Shown in pieces: positions 34,185-42,770 of a stretch of DNA of 64,000 nt. The stretch comes from CALMNV01 sp035688975. GTDB taxonomy: Bacteria; Actinomycetota; Actinomycetes; Actinomycetales; Dermatophilaceae. The stretch spans positions 13,914 through 77,913 of the forward strand of contig NZ_DASSMH010000090.1 in the NCBI RefSeq assembly GCF_035688975.1, given 5' to 3'. The notes below the pieces were generated by a model. That model saw nothing but the letters and a program-made list of their open reading frames with translations. It was not told the DNA's origin and searched no databases. Both the position numbers and the translations under genes were made by a program. Numbering within the stretch: the first letter of the stretch is position 1; each line of letters opens with the position of its first letter.

Positions 34185-35683
34185 CGGGCCACCAGCGCCA
34201 CGAGCGCCTCCACGTCCGGGGCGGAGAGGCGCAGGAGCAGGTGCGGCACGAGGCCGAGGACGACCATGGCCGCGAGCATCGCGGCGACGAGGCCCCACCG
34301 GACCGAGTGCAGGTCCCGCACCGGGTCGGCGGCGGGGTCACCACCCTCGCCGGCCCAGACGATCCGGGCCACCCGCAGCGCGTAGGCGGCCGCGAGGGCG
34401 AGCCCGACGGCGCCGAGGACGACGCAGGCCCGCAGCAGGCCGACGGGGCGGCCGGGCCCGGGCGACCACGCGGCATACAGGGCGAGGAACTCCCCCCAGA
34501 AGCTGACGAGCCCGGGCAGCCCGAGCGCCGCGGCGAGACCCATGACGAGCGCGAGACCGAATCGCGGGGACCGGTCGCGCAACGCGGCGCGGGCCACCGT
34601 GAGGTCGGCCGACCCCCACTGCTCCTTGAGGTCGCCGACGACGAGGAACAGGAGCGCGGAGACGATCCCGTGGGCGACGTTTCCGAAGAGGGCCGCCTGC
34701 ACACCGGTCGGGCTGCCGGACGCGATGGCGAGCACGACGAAGCCCATGTGGGCGACCGAGCTGTAGGCGATGAGCCGCTTGAGGTCGCGCTCGACGAGGC
34801 ACGCGAGGCCTCCCCAGAGGATGCCGACGACGCCGAGGACCGCGAGCCCGGGGGCGAGCAGCGCCATGCCGTCCGGCAGCGGCAGTGCGGCGAGGCGCAC
34901 GATGCCGTAGCTGCCCATCTTGAGCAGGACGGCCGCGAGGAGCACCGACCCGGCGGTGGGCGCGACGGTGTGCGCCGGCGGCAGCCAGGTGTGCACCGGC
35001 CACAGCGGCACCTTGATGGCGAGGCCGCCGACGAGGAGGGCGGCGATGGTGGCCTGGACCGCCGTCGACAGGCCCGCGCCGCGGGCTGCGGTGAGCGCGG
35101 CGAGATCGGACGTGCCGGTGGAGTGCGTGAGCAGCAGGATGCCGAGCAGCATGAGGGTCGAGCCGAGGACGGTGAAGAAGACGAACCGCCCGGCCGCGTC
35201 CGCGCGGACCGCGTCTGCCGCGTGCGGGTCGCCGAACCGGCGGATGAGCACCCACATGGGCACCAGGACCACCTCGAAGGCGAGGAAGAAGAGGACCGCG
35301 TCCCGGGCGAGGAAGGTCGCCAGGGCGCCGGCCTCGACGAGCAGGACGCAGCCGAGCAGGGTCGAGCGGCTCCCCCCGACGGGAGGTGGCCCGACGATGG
35401 TGTGCAGCACGACGACGACCCCGAGCAGCGCGGTGAGCAGGACGAGTGCCACCGACACCCCGTCGACGGCGAAGTGCCAGCGGACCCCGAGAGACCGGAT
35501 CCACGGCGCGTCGACCACGGGGCGGGCGATCGCGACCGCCACGGCGAGCAGGGCGGCGAGCCCGGCGGTGGCGAGGGCGATCGGTGCGTCACGGTGGCCC
35601 GGCCGCGCCGGCGTCGGTGGCGGTGCGGCGAGCAGGACGACGGCGCCGACGAGGGGCACGAGCAGCAGGAGCGTCAGCGCCAC
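34181..35683 (-). CDS. nuoM2: Complex I-like subunit M, second operon
   Basis: The 500-residue antiporter-like membrane-arm subunit has about 14 membrane segments. Key channel residues are conserved: Glu in LFFLAFEVVLVPMWVLIRRFGD and Lys in AIKVPLWPVHTWLPPAHTVAP. Further family blocks are LKRLIAYSSVAHMGFVVLAI and GLPGLVSFWGEFLALY. The start overlaps the end of nuoL2 by 10 bp. It is assigned to nuo2 rather than a Mrp antiporter because it is embedded among nuoL, nuoN and the hydrophilic subunits. Confidence 0.92.
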   Translation of the reverse strand: MALTLLLLVPLVGAVVLLAAPPPTPARPGHRDAPIALATAGLAALLAVAVAIARPVVDAPWIRSLGVRWHFAVDGVSVALVLLTALLGVVVVLHTIVGPPPVGGSRSTLLGCVLLVEAGALATFLARDAVLFFLAFEVVLVPMWVLIRRFGDPHAADAVRADAAGRFVFFTVLGSTLMLLGILLLTHSTGTSDLAALTAARGAGLSTAVQATIAALLVGGLAIKVPLWPVHTWLPPAHTVAPTAGSVLLAAVLLKMGSYGIVRLAALPLPDGMALLAPGLAVLGVVGILWGGLACLVERDLKRLIAYSSVAHMGFVVLAIASGSPTGVQAALFGNVAHGIVSALLFLVVGDLKEQWGSADLTVARAALRDRSPRFGLALVMGLAAALGLPGLVSFWGEFLALYAAWSPGPGRPVGLLRACVVLGAVGLALAAAYALRVARIVWAGEGGDPAADPVRDLHSVRWGLVAAMLAAMVVLGLVPHLLLRLSAPDVEALVALVAR

Positions 35684-37551
35684 CCGGCCACCCCCAGGAC
35701 AGCCACGACCACGACGCCGGCCAGGAGCGCGAGGAGCGCCGCCGACGGGACGCCGCGGTGGACGCGGTCCCCCACCCGCCCGACGGCCCGGGTGGCGACG
35801 ACGGCCGCGCGCGGGTAGGCGTCGACGACGTCGCGGTCGAGCATGACGACGAGCCGGGCGAGCCTGGTCACCGCCCCACCGACGGCGACGTAGGCCGTGT
35901 CGGCGCCGAAGCCGCGCTCGGCGCCCGAGCGGACGCGCCCGGGCAGGAGCTCGGCGGCGTCGCGGTCGCCGGTCTCGCTGACGACGAAGACGGCCGTCGC
36001 GCTCGCGGCGACGACGACGACCGAGACCGCCGCGGTCGCGACCCCCACCGACACGGTCCCGGGGACACTGAGGAGCAGCACCGTCCCGAGCGCCGTGAGG
36101 CCCGCGAGGAGCGCGACGACCAGCGCGGCGGCCAGGGTGATCGGCGGGTGGACGATGGCGTGCGGCTCACCGCCCGCCTCGAGGGCCACCGCCTCGGCGA
36201 CGGCGCCCGGCTCGGGAGCAGGTGCAGCGGCCGTGAGCACCAGCCACACGCGCATGCAGTAGGCGGCGGTGAGGGCGATGGTGGCGTACAGCGCGACGAC
36301 GACGAGGCCGGCCCGCACGCCGCCCCCCTCGTGCAGCCCCTCGAGCGCGGCGTCGACGACGGTGTCCTTGGTGACGAAGCCGATGAGCGGCGGCACGCCC
36401 GCGAGCGCGGCGAGCCCGATCCCGACCGCCCAGCGTAGGGCCCCGGTCCCGCGGAGCCGGCCCCGCAGCCGCGGGAGCGCCGTCGCACCGGCCAGGACCG
36501 CGAGCCAGCCGGCAGCGAGGAAGAGCAGGGCCTTGAAGAAGGCGTGTCCCACGAGGTGCCCCATGGCCGGGGCCGCGCCGGCCGCGACCGGCGCCGCCGC
36601 GAGCCCGCCGAGCAGGATGGCGATCTGGCTGAGCGTCGAGTAGGCGAGCAGCCGCTTGAGGTCGGACTGCGCGAAGGCGAGCAGCGCCGCCCAGACCATG
36701 GTGGCCGCCGCCAGGACGGCGAGGAGCGTGCGGGCGCCGTCGCTCACGGCATACAGCGGGAAGAGCCGCCCGACGACGTAGCTGCCGGCCGCCACCATCG
36801 TCGCGGCGTGGATGAGGGCTGACGCGGGCGTGGGGCCCTCCATCGCGTCGGGCAGCCAGTCGTGGAAGGGCACCAGCCCCGACTTGCCCGCCACCCCGAG
36901 GGCCACGCACACCAGCCCGGCCGTCAGGGTCGCGTCGGCGCCCGGAGCGGTGAGGACGTCCTGCAGGTCGGTGCTGCGGGCGCGGACGGCGAGCGCCACG
37001 AGCCCGACGACCATGCCGATGTCGGCGGCGCGGGTGACGAGGAAGGCCTTGTATGCCGCCCGCCGCGCGGCCGCCCGCTCGCTGTCATGCCCGATGAGCA
37101 GCCACGAGCACCAACCCATGACCTCCCAGCCGACAAGGGTGAGGGCGAGGTCGGCCGACTGGACGACGAGGAGCATCCCGGCCGCGAAGAGCGACACCGT
37201 CGCGGCGAACTGCGGGTAGCGCGGGTCGGTCGTGAGATACCACGTGGTGAAGAGCTGGATGCCGAGCACGACGAGCGCGACGACGAGGGCGAGCAGGCCC
37301 GACAGGGGGTCGGACAGCAGGTGCAGCGGCACGCTGAGGTCTCCGAGGGGCAGCCCGCCCAGGCTGTCGAGGTCGGCCGCCGCCGCCGGGGCGAGCCACT
37401 GCAGCAGCGCGAGGGCGGCGGTGACGGCCGCGCCGGCGACCGCCACGACGCGCGCCGCCGGCCCCGAGCGGGAGCCGAGGAGGCGCACGAGCAGCCCGGC
37501 CAGCGCCGCGAGGGCCGGGACGGCGACGAGCAGCGGGACGACCGCCCTCAC
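35674..37551 (-). CDS. nuoL2: Complex I-like subunit L, second operon
   Basis: The 625-residue distal membrane-arm subunit has a proton-antiporter core, Glu in LVGWEVMGWCSWLLIGHDS, Lys in GKSGLVPFHDWLPDAMEGPTP, and the long C-terminal lateral-helix region (from about residue 480, LEAGGEPHAIVHPPITLAA). It therefore is a true NuoL and not a Mrp or NDH paralogue. The start is GTG 37551, overlapping nuoK2 by 4 bp. It is clearly diverged from NuoL1 in this window. Confidence 0.92.
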   Translation of the reverse strand: MRAVVPLLVAVPALAALAGLLVRLLGSRSGPAARVVAVAGAAVTAALALLQWLAPAAAADLDSLGGLPLGDLSVPLHLLSDPLSGLLALVVALVVLGIQLFTTWYLTTDPRYPQFAATVSLFAAGMLLVVQSADLALTLVGWEVMGWCSWLLIGHDSERAAARRAAYKAFLVTRAADIGMVVGLVALAVRARSTDLQDVLTAPGADATLTAGLVCVALGVAGKSGLVPFHDWLPDAMEGPTPASALIHAATMVAAGSYVVGRLFPLYAVSDGARTLLAVLAAATMVWAALLAFAQSDLKRLLAYSTLSQIAILLGGLAAAPVAAGAAPAMGHLVGHAFFKALLFLAAGWLAVLAGATALPRLRGRLRGTGALRWAVGIGLAALAGVPPLIGFVTKDTVVDAALEGLHEGGGVRAGLVVVALYATIALTAAYCMRVWLVLTAAAPAPEPGAVAEAVALEAGGEPHAIVHPPITLAAALVVALLAGLTALGTVLLLSVPGTVSVGVATAAVSVVVVAASATAVFVVSETGDRDAAELLPGRVRSGAERGFGADTAYVAVGGAVTRLARLVVMLDRDVVDAYPRAAVVATRAVGRVGDRVHRGVPSAALLALLAGVVVVAVLGVAGWR

Positions 37552-37952
37552 GGCGCCAGCCCCCCTCCTCCTCCCCCGGTTCGAGGTATTCCGCTACCGG
37601 ATGCGGTCGCGGAATACCTCGAATGGGCGGGAGGGGCTGGGGCGGGAGGGGCTGCGTCGGGGGCCGCAGTGAGGTCGACGGATGCGGCCCGGCGGAAGAG
37701 CAGCAGGATGACCGCGAGGGCGACGACGACCTCGGCCGCGGCGATGGTGATGACGAAGAGGGTGAGGACCGGCCCTGCGGCATACGGCGACCGGGGGCGT
37801 GAGCCGGCGGTGATGAGCAGCAGGCTCGCGCCGGCGAGGACGAGCTCGACCCCCACGAGGACGAGCACGGCGTTGCGCCGTGCGAGCACGCCGTAGACGC
37901 CGAGGCCGACGAGCAGGGCCGCGAGGCCGGCCGGCAGGAAGAGGTGGATCAC
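37548..37952 (-). CDS. nuoK2: Complex I-like subunit K, second operon, with repeat-derived C-terminal tail
   Basis: The 134-residue protein has the usual three-helix NuoK: LPAGLAALLVGLGVYGVLARRN, the Glu in VGVELVLAGASLLLI and the second Glu in IAAAEVVVALAVILLLF. NuoK normally ends near residue 100. Here about 35 residues are added (PPAPAPPAHSRYSATASG and onward), and this tail is encoded in part by the palindromic element at 37581-37622, read in frame as HSRYSATASGSGIPRTG. The tail is unlikely to be needed for function. GTG 37952 overlaps the nuoJ2 stop. Confidence 0.88.
   Translation of the reverse strand: MIHLFLPAGLAALLVGLGVYGVLARRNAVLVLVGVELVLAGASLLLITAGSRPRSPYAAGPVLTLFVITIAAAEVVVALAVILLLFRRAASVDLTAAPDAAPPAPAPPAHSRYSATASGSGIPRTGGGGGGLAP
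37581..37622. repeat. GGTTCGAGGTATTC palindrome, copy 2, inside nuoK2
   Basis: TCGAGGTATTCCGC and its exact complement (14-bp arms) surround TACCGGATGCGGTC. The whole element lies within the nuoK2 reading frame and keeps it open. It is homologous to the copies at 22190 and 48459, which lie between genes. The tandem GCTGGGGCGGGAGGG motifs just after it on the plus strand also fall in the extra tail. Confidence 0.9.
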
Positions 37953-38473
37953 TGGCGCCGCCCGCCGTCGGGCACGACGAGTCGGGACACCGCGAAGGCG
38001 CCTACGAGGGCGACGAGGAGCAGCACCGAGAGCAGCTCGAAGGGCCACACCCACGTGCCGAAGATCGCCGCGCCCACCTGCGGGGTCGTCGTCGGCGGCC
38101 CGTCCAGGTCGACCGTGCCCGCCCCGAGGACGGGCAGGGCGAGCGCCGCGACGAGCGCCGTCGTCGCGGCGCCGAGCACGCCACCGGCGACCCGCTGCCA
38201 CAGCCTGGTCCCGATGTGCGCGTGCGGCCCGATCGGGGCGCGGGTGAGCATGAGGGCGAAGAGGACGAGCACCACGATCGCGCCCACGTAGACGAGCAGC
38301 TGGACCAGCCCCACCAGCTCCTGGCCCAGCACGAGGTAGCACCCGGCGAGGGAGCCGAGGCAGACGAGCAGCCAGAGGGCGGCGTGCACGACGTGCCGCG
38401 TCGTCACCGCGAGCGCGCCGCAGACGGCGGTGACCAGCCCGACCGCGGCGAAGACGATGTCGCGAGTCGTCAC
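37949..38473 (-). CDS. nuoJ2: Complex I-like subunit J, second operon
   Basis: The 174-residue membrane subunit has five helices. The family block VQLLVYVGAIVVLVLFALML contains the pi-bulge helix typical of NuoJ TM3. There is a short cytoplasmic tail (SRLVVPDGGRRQ), so it is much shorter than NuoJ1 (262 aa). GTG 38473 overlaps the nuoI2 stop and its own stop overlaps nuoK2, each as GTGA. Confidence 0.88.
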   Translation of the reverse strand: MTTRDIVFAAVGLVTAVCGALAVTTRHVVHAALWLLVCLGSLAGCYLVLGQELVGLVQLLVYVGAIVVLVLFALMLTRAPIGPHAHIGTRLWQRVAGGVLGAATTALVAALALPVLGAGTVDLDGPPTTTPQVGAAIFGTWVWPFELLSVLLLVALVGAFAVSRLVVPDGGRRQ

Positions 38474-39117
38474 TCCTGCTCTCCCGTCGCGTGCTCCGGC
38501 GGCATCGGCGGCCCACCGGCGGCGGGCGGCTGCGTGCCCGGCGCCTCCGCAGCGACCCGCGGGCGGGCCGGGCCCCTGCCGGCCGGGCGGGGCGGCTTCG
38601 CGGCGGCCGTGACCTCTGCGGGGACCGCCGAGGCCGGGTCGAGCGGCGGCGGGGGCGGCACGGTCTCCATCCACGCGCGCAGCCGGTCCTTCTCGTGGAG
38701 CAGGTCGCGGATGTCGAGCTCGGCGTACTCGAACTCGGGGCTCCAGTGCAGCGCGTCGAAGGGGCACACCTCGACGCAGATGCCGCAGTACATGCACAGC
38801 GAGAAGTCGATGGCGAAGCGGTCGAGCACGTTGCGCTGCCGCGCCCGGCCGCCCGGCGTCGTGGCGGGGATCTCCTCCTTGTGCGAGTCGATGTAGATGC
38901 ACCAGTCGGGGCACTCGCGCGCGCAGAGCATGCAGGACGTGCAGTTCTCCTCCGTGAGCGCGATGACCCCCCTGCTGCGCGGCGGCAGTGCCGGCCGCAC
39001 GTCGGGATACTCCGCGGTGTGCGCGTGCCGGGTCAGGGAGCGGGCCGTCGTCGCGAGCCCCTTGGCCAGCCCGGGCAGCAGGCCCCCGAGCCGGCCCTCC
39101 GGCGGCTGCCCGGTCAC
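38470..39117 (-). CDS. nuoI2: Complex I-like ferredoxin-type subunit I, second operon
   Basis: The 215-residue protein has two [4Fe-4S] motifs, CTSCMLCARECPDWC and CMYCGICVEVCPFDAL, equivalent to clusters N6a and N6b. The last 60 residues are a Pro/Ala-rich tail of no known function. In complex I, NuoI passes electrons to the N2 cluster in NuoB. With NuoE, F and G missing from this operon, NuoI2 is the natural docking point for a ferredoxin. GTG 39117 overlaps the nuoH2 stop. Confidence 0.92.
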   Translation of the reverse strand: MTGQPPEGRLGGLLPGLAKGLATTARSLTRHAHTAEYPDVRPALPPRSRGVIALTEENCTSCMLCARECPDWCIYIDSHKEEIPATTPGGRARQRNVLDRFAIDFSLCMYCGICVEVCPFDALHWSPEFEYAELDIRDLLHEKDRLRAWMETVPPPPPLDPASAVPAEVTAAAKPPRPAGRGPARPRVAAEAPGTQPPAAGGPPMPPEHATGEQE

Positions 39118-40082
39118 CGGGTCACCACCACGACGACAGACGTGACGGCAAGCTGGAGCAGGGCGACCGGCACGAGCCACACCCACGCGAGGCGCTGCAG
39201 CTGGTCCTCGCGCAGCCGCGGCCACGACACCCGCAGCCAGATGACCACGACGGCGACGGCGAAGCCCTTGAGCAGCGTCCAGAGCCAGCCGAGCGTGTCC
39301 GGCAGCGGGCCGGCCCAGCCGCCGAGGAACAGCACGGCGAAGAGGAGGGAGAGGACGACGATGCCGGCGTACTCGGCGAGGAGGAAGAAGGCGAAGCGCA
39401 GCCCGGTGTACTCCGTGAAGACGCCGAAGACGATCTCGGAGTCGGCCACGGGCATGTCGAAGGGCGGCCGCTGCAGCTCGGCGAGCGCGCACACGAGGAA
39501 GACGACGGCCCCGGGAAGCTGCCACACGAGCCACCAGGGGCTCCAGGCGGCCGCGATGCCGGTCAGCGACAGGGTGCCGGCCGCGAGCGCCACCGAGGCG
39601 ACCGCCAGCACCATCGGCAGCTCGTAGGACAGCAGCTGGGCAGCCGCCCGCATCGCGCCGAGCAGGGAGTACTTGTTGGCCGAGGCCCAGCCCGCCATGA
39701 GCGTGCCGACGATGCCCACCCCGATGACGGCGAGGACGAGCAGCACGCTGGCGTCGACCTGCGCACCGACGACGGACGGGGACAGGGGGACGACCGCGAG
39801 CGCGACGAGGTAGGGGATGAGCCCCACCGCCGGGGCGAGCCGGAAGACCCACCGGTCCGCCCGGGCGGGGGTGACGTCCTCCTTCTGGACGAACTTCACC
39901 CCGTCGGCGACGAGCTGGGCCCACCCGTGGAAGCCCCCGGCATACATCGGCCCGAGCCGGCCCTGCATGTGGGCCATGACCTTGTGCTCGGCCTGGCCGA
40001 CGAGGAGCGGCAGGACGAGGAAGGCCGCGAGCACGGCGCCCGCGCGCAGCACGACCTCGAGCACCGACGTGGCCACGGTCAC
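39114..40082 (-). CDS. nuoH2: Complex I-like subunit H, second operon
   Basis: The 322-residue membrane subunit forms part of the quinone chamber. Family signatures are HMQGRLGPMYAGGFHGWAQLVADGVKFVQKEDVTPARADRWVF and RPPFDMPVADSEIVFGVFTEYTGLRFAFFLLAEY, which carry the conserved Arg, Glu and Asp residues lining the quinone channel. The start is GTG 40082 (GTG 40076 is possible). It lies 16 bp after nuoC2, the only non-overlapping junction in the operon; nuoD would be expected here but is absent. Confidence 0.92.
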   Translation of the reverse strand: MTVATSVLEVVLRAGAVLAAFLVLPLLVGQAEHKVMAHMQGRLGPMYAGGFHGWAQLVADGVKFVQKEDVTPARADRWVFRLAPAVGLIPYLVALAVVPLSPSVVGAQVDASVLLVLAVIGVGIVGTLMAGWASANKYSLLGAMRAAAQLLSYELPMVLAVASVALAAGTLSLTGIAAAWSPWWLVWQLPGAVVFLVCALAELQRPPFDMPVADSEIVFGVFTEYTGLRFAFFLLAEYAGIVVLSLLFAVLFLGGWAGPLPDTLGWLWTLLKGFAVAVVVIWLRVSWPRLREDQLQRLAWVWLVPVALLQLAVTSVVVVVTR

Positions 40083-40098
40083 CGCACGCTCACCGCGC

Positions 40099-40626
40099 TC
40101 ACCGGGGCCCCCACTCGGGCCCCGGCACGCCGGGCGCCTGGACGCGGCGCCGGGAGGGCGCGCGCCCGGCGTCGCCGTGGCCCTCCCCCGGCTCCTTGCC
40201 GCCGGGCCACGTCTTCGCGGCGCGGGCGGCGAGGACGAAGGACTTGCGCAGCGGCGTGCCCTCGAAGCCGTCGGGGAGCAGGAGCGGGCGCAGCCCGAGA
40301 CCGGTGCCGTCGTCGTAACCGGCGAAGTCGATGCCGAACATCTCGTGCGTCTCCCGCTCGGGCCAGGCGGCGCCCGGGAACAGGCCGGTGAGCGACGGCG
40401 CCGCCGCCCCCTCCGGGAGTCGGGTGCGCAGCAGGACCGAGCGCAGCTGCCGGGGGGCGCCGATGGCGAGCAGGTGGCAGACGAGGTCGAAGCCGGCGTC
40501 GGCGTCGGCGTCGGTCTGGTCGACCGCCGTGAACCAGTCGAAGTAGCGAAACCCGTCGTCGCGCAGCCGGCCGACCGTCGCCACCCAGTCGGCGAGCGGC
40601 ACGTCACGCACGTCGGTGACCCTCAT
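40099..40626 (-). CDS. nuoC2: Complex I-like subunit C (30-kDa type), second operon
   Basis: The 175-residue hydrophilic subunit has the 30-kDa-family core YFDWFTAVDQTDAD, VLLRTRLPE and the signature WPERETHEMFGIDFAGY, followed by LLLPDGFEGTPLRKSFVL. The C-terminus ends in a short Arg/Pro-rich tail. The start ATG 40626 overlaps the nuoB2 stop by 4 bp. It is not fused to NuoD as in E. coli, and no nuoD follows. Confidence 0.9.
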   Translation of the reverse strand: MRVTDVRDVPLADWVATVGRLRDDGFRYFDWFTAVDQTDADADAGFDLVCHLLAIGAPRQLRSVLLRTRLPEGAAAPSLTGLFPGAAWPERETHEMFGIDFAGYDDGTGLGLRPLLLPDGFEGTPLRKSFVLAARAAKTWPGGKEPGEGHGDAGRAPSRRRVQAPGVPGPEWGPR

Positions 40627-41285
40627 CCGTCGCTCCCGTCCGGGTGCGCGGCGCCCGCGACGCCGCTGTGGCCGGTCGGCGCCAGCAGCAGCGGGCGGGT
40701 GACGTCGCCGGCCGTGCCGGTGCGCGTGCCGGCATACCGCCGCCGCAGCGTCTCGGTCGAGAGCCGCTCGGCCGCGATCTTCTCCTGCAGGCGGATGATG
40801 CCGTGCAGCAGCGCCTCCGGCCGGGGCGGGCACCCGGGCACGTAGACGTCGACCGGGACGACCTGGTCGACGCCCTTGGTGACGCTGTAGGAGTCCCAGT
40901 AGGGGCCGCCGGTGTTGGAGCAGGCGCCGAAGGAGATGACGTACTTCGGCTCGGGCATCTGGTCGTAGAGACGCCGGATCGCCGGCGCCATCTTGTCGGT
41001 GACCGTGCCGGACACGACCATGAGGTCGGCCTGCCGTGGCCCCGGCGCGAAGGGGATGACCCCGAGCCGGATGAAGTCGTGCCGGCCCATCGAGGCGGCG
41101 ATGAACTCGATGGCGCAGCAGGCGAGGCCGAAGTTGAAGACCCACAGCGAGTAGCGCCGGCCCCAGTTGAGCACGACCTTGATCGGCCTCGGGGCGTGCT
41201 CGCCGACGGCCCCCATCCGGACGGAGTCGAGCGCGACGGGCCGGACCGTGGGAAGCGGCAGGTCCACCTCGCGCCCGGTCGCCAT
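40623..41285 (-). CDS. nuoB2: Complex I-like subunit B carrying cluster N2, second operon
   Basis: The 220-residue protein contains the four N2 cysteines: FGLACCAIEF (a tandem pair), SFGACSNTGG and YVPGCPPRPEALL. I chose ATG 41285, which overlaps the nuoA2 stop as TGATG and follows GAGGTG at proper spacing; GTG 41294 is the alternative. The C-terminal extension (GTAGDVTRPLLLAPTGHSG) is longer than in E. coli. N2 normally reduces quinone at the NuoB-NuoD interface, so the missing NuoD2 matters. Confidence 0.93.
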   Translation of the reverse strand: MATGREVDLPLPTVRPVALDSVRMGAVGEHAPRPIKVVLNWGRRYSLWVFNFGLACCAIEFIAASMGRHDFIRLGVIPFAPGPRQADLMVVSGTVTDKMAPAIRRLYDQMPEPKYVISFGACSNTGGPYWDSYSVTKGVDQVVPVDVYVPGCPPRPEALLHGIIRLQEKIAAERLSTETLRRRYAGTRTGTAGDVTRPLLLAPTGHSGVAGAAHPDGSDG

Positions 41286-41644
41286 CACACCCACCTCAGC
41301 AGACCGCGCCGGGCGGCGTGGCCGAGGCCGAGGACGAGCACGGCGAGGAAGATGCCCATCTCGACGAGGCTGGCCGCGCCGAGCCGGGCGTCGCGCAGCA
41401 CGGTCGCCCAGGGGAAGAGGTAGACGGCGTCGACGGCGAAGACGACGTAGAGGAACGAGTAGACGAAGTAGCGCACCTTGGTCTGCGCCCAGCCCACGCC
41501 CACCGGGTCGACACCCGACTCGTAGGTCGTGAGCTTGGCCGCGACCGAGGCCGTCGGCGCGAGCAGGCGGCGCGCGACCATGGCCGCCGTGACGAGGAGC
41601 ACCCCTGCTCCCACGACGGCGGCGACGGCGACATACCCGACCAT
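41285..41644 (-). CDS. nuoA2: Complex I-like subunit A, second operon
   Basis: The 119-residue protein has three membrane helices and the family signature KLTTYESGVDPVGVGWAQ followed by FYVYSFLYVVF-like sequence (VRYFVYSFLYVVFAVDAVYLFPWA), with the conserved acidic residues of the NuoA loop. It is the first gene of nuo2. The 99-bp gap to the upstream matrixin-like gene on the same strand contains no obvious promoter. Confidence 0.92.
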   Translation of the reverse strand: MVGYVAVAAVVGAGVLLVTAAMVARRLLAPTASVAAKLTTYESGVDPVGVGWAQTKVRYFVYSFLYVVFAVDAVYLFPWATVLRDARLGAASLVEMGIFLAVLVLGLGHAARRGLLRWV

Positions 41645-41743
41645 GGGAAGCAGCCTAGTTGGCGGGGGCGCCGCACGGTGGGGCGGCTGGCCGGTGTGAG
41701 GCCGGCATCAGGACACCGTCAGCGTGCCCCCGTCACGAGCCCG

Positions 41744-42514
41744 TCAGCGGGCCCACGTCACGAACGTGACGACGAGGTCGCCCCGGCCGAGGTCGCGCAC
41801 GTGGGTCGAGTGGCCCGCTGCGCGCGAGCCCTCGACGACCCGTCCCCAGCCCGAGGCGTCGTTGCTCGCCGGCGCGCCTGCCGCACCGGGCCGCGCGGCG
41901 GCGCCGACCGTCGTCGTGCTGTCGAGGTGGCTGTAGATCAGGGCCAGCTCGTCGTAGTCGTGCTTGTTGGGGTGCTGGTTCGTGCCCGGGCTGTTGGTGT
42001 AGTCCATGCACGTGCCGAGGTTGGCGTTGGTGAAGTTCTCGTCCTGGTGGTCGAGGCCGAGGGTGTGGCCGATCTCCTGGCAGGTGACGAGGTTGCGCCA
42101 GGCGGGCGTGTTGTACGTGCTCGTCGAGAAGTACGTGTCGTTGAGCTTCACCGTGCCCTGGGTGATGTGGACGCCGCCGGTGACCGAGATCGACGCGACG
42201 CCGAGCCAGCCCGTGTTGCCGTAGCGGGCGTTGCAGACCTCGACCCGTCCCGCGGTCGGGCGACAGTTCTTGGGGGCCGTCGAGCCGGTCACGACGCTCG
42301 TGTCGAGGACGGCCGACTTGGTCCAGTCGGCCGAGGCTCCCTGCAGGCTCGTGTCCCACTGGGAGGAGACGTTGTCACCGAGCCGGACCGTGAACGGGTT
42401 GCTCGTGCGCGCCCAGTGGTAGCCGCCCCACGAGTGGGTGGCGGACGCGGCGCTCGGGACGAGGAGGGTGACACTTGCCGCCGCGGCCACCGCGGCGAGG
42501 ACTCGTGGACGCAT
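41744..42514 (-). CDS. Secreted matrixin-like zinc metallopeptidase with altered HExxH motif
   Basis: The 256-residue protein has a Sec signal peptide (residues 1-26, AAVAAAASVTLLVPSAASA) and a metzincin-like domain. The zinc motif reads CQEIGHTLGLDHQDE: the E, second H, G and third H of HExxHxxGxxH are in place, but the first zinc-binding His is Gln. A Met-turn-like TCMDYTN follows. Two further Cys may form disulfides. If the Gln cannot bind zinc the enzyme may be inactive or atypical. It is divergent from korA with 256 bp between them. Confidence 0.8.
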   Translation of the reverse strand: MRPRVLAAVAAAASVTLLVPSAASATHSWGGYHWARTSNPFTVRLGDNVSSQWDTSLQGASADWTKSAVLDTSVVTGSTAPKNCRPTAGRVEVCNARYGNTGWLGVASISVTGGVHITQGTVKLNDTYFSTSTYNTPAWRNLVTCQEIGHTLGLDHQDENFTNANLGTCMDYTNSPGTNQHPNKHDYDELALIYSHLDSTTTVGAAARPGAAGAPASNDASGWGRVVEGSRAAGHSTHVRDLGRGDLVVTFVTWAR

Positions 42515-42770
42515 GGGGCCTTCTCCCTGGTATGCCGCACGGCTGGGCCGGGTCGCCAGCCTCGCCTCCCACTGTGGACCCCCGCGCCCTCCGCCGCCAC
42601 CCGGGACGGCGGCGAATCCGGGGTGCACGGCGGGTGACGGCGGGTGTCGGAATGTTGTCCGGAGATTGACGGTTGACCAGACGGTTCGACCGGACGACCT
42701 ACCATGGAATGAGCCCACCGCCACAAGCCGGGCTCGCGACCGACAGGGAAAGCTCGAGGCACTCTCCACC

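Noticed and set aside
40083..40098. Possible remnant of nuoD2
   Set aside because: Only 16 bp separate nuoC2 and nuoH2 and no NuoD motif occurs in any frame nearby.
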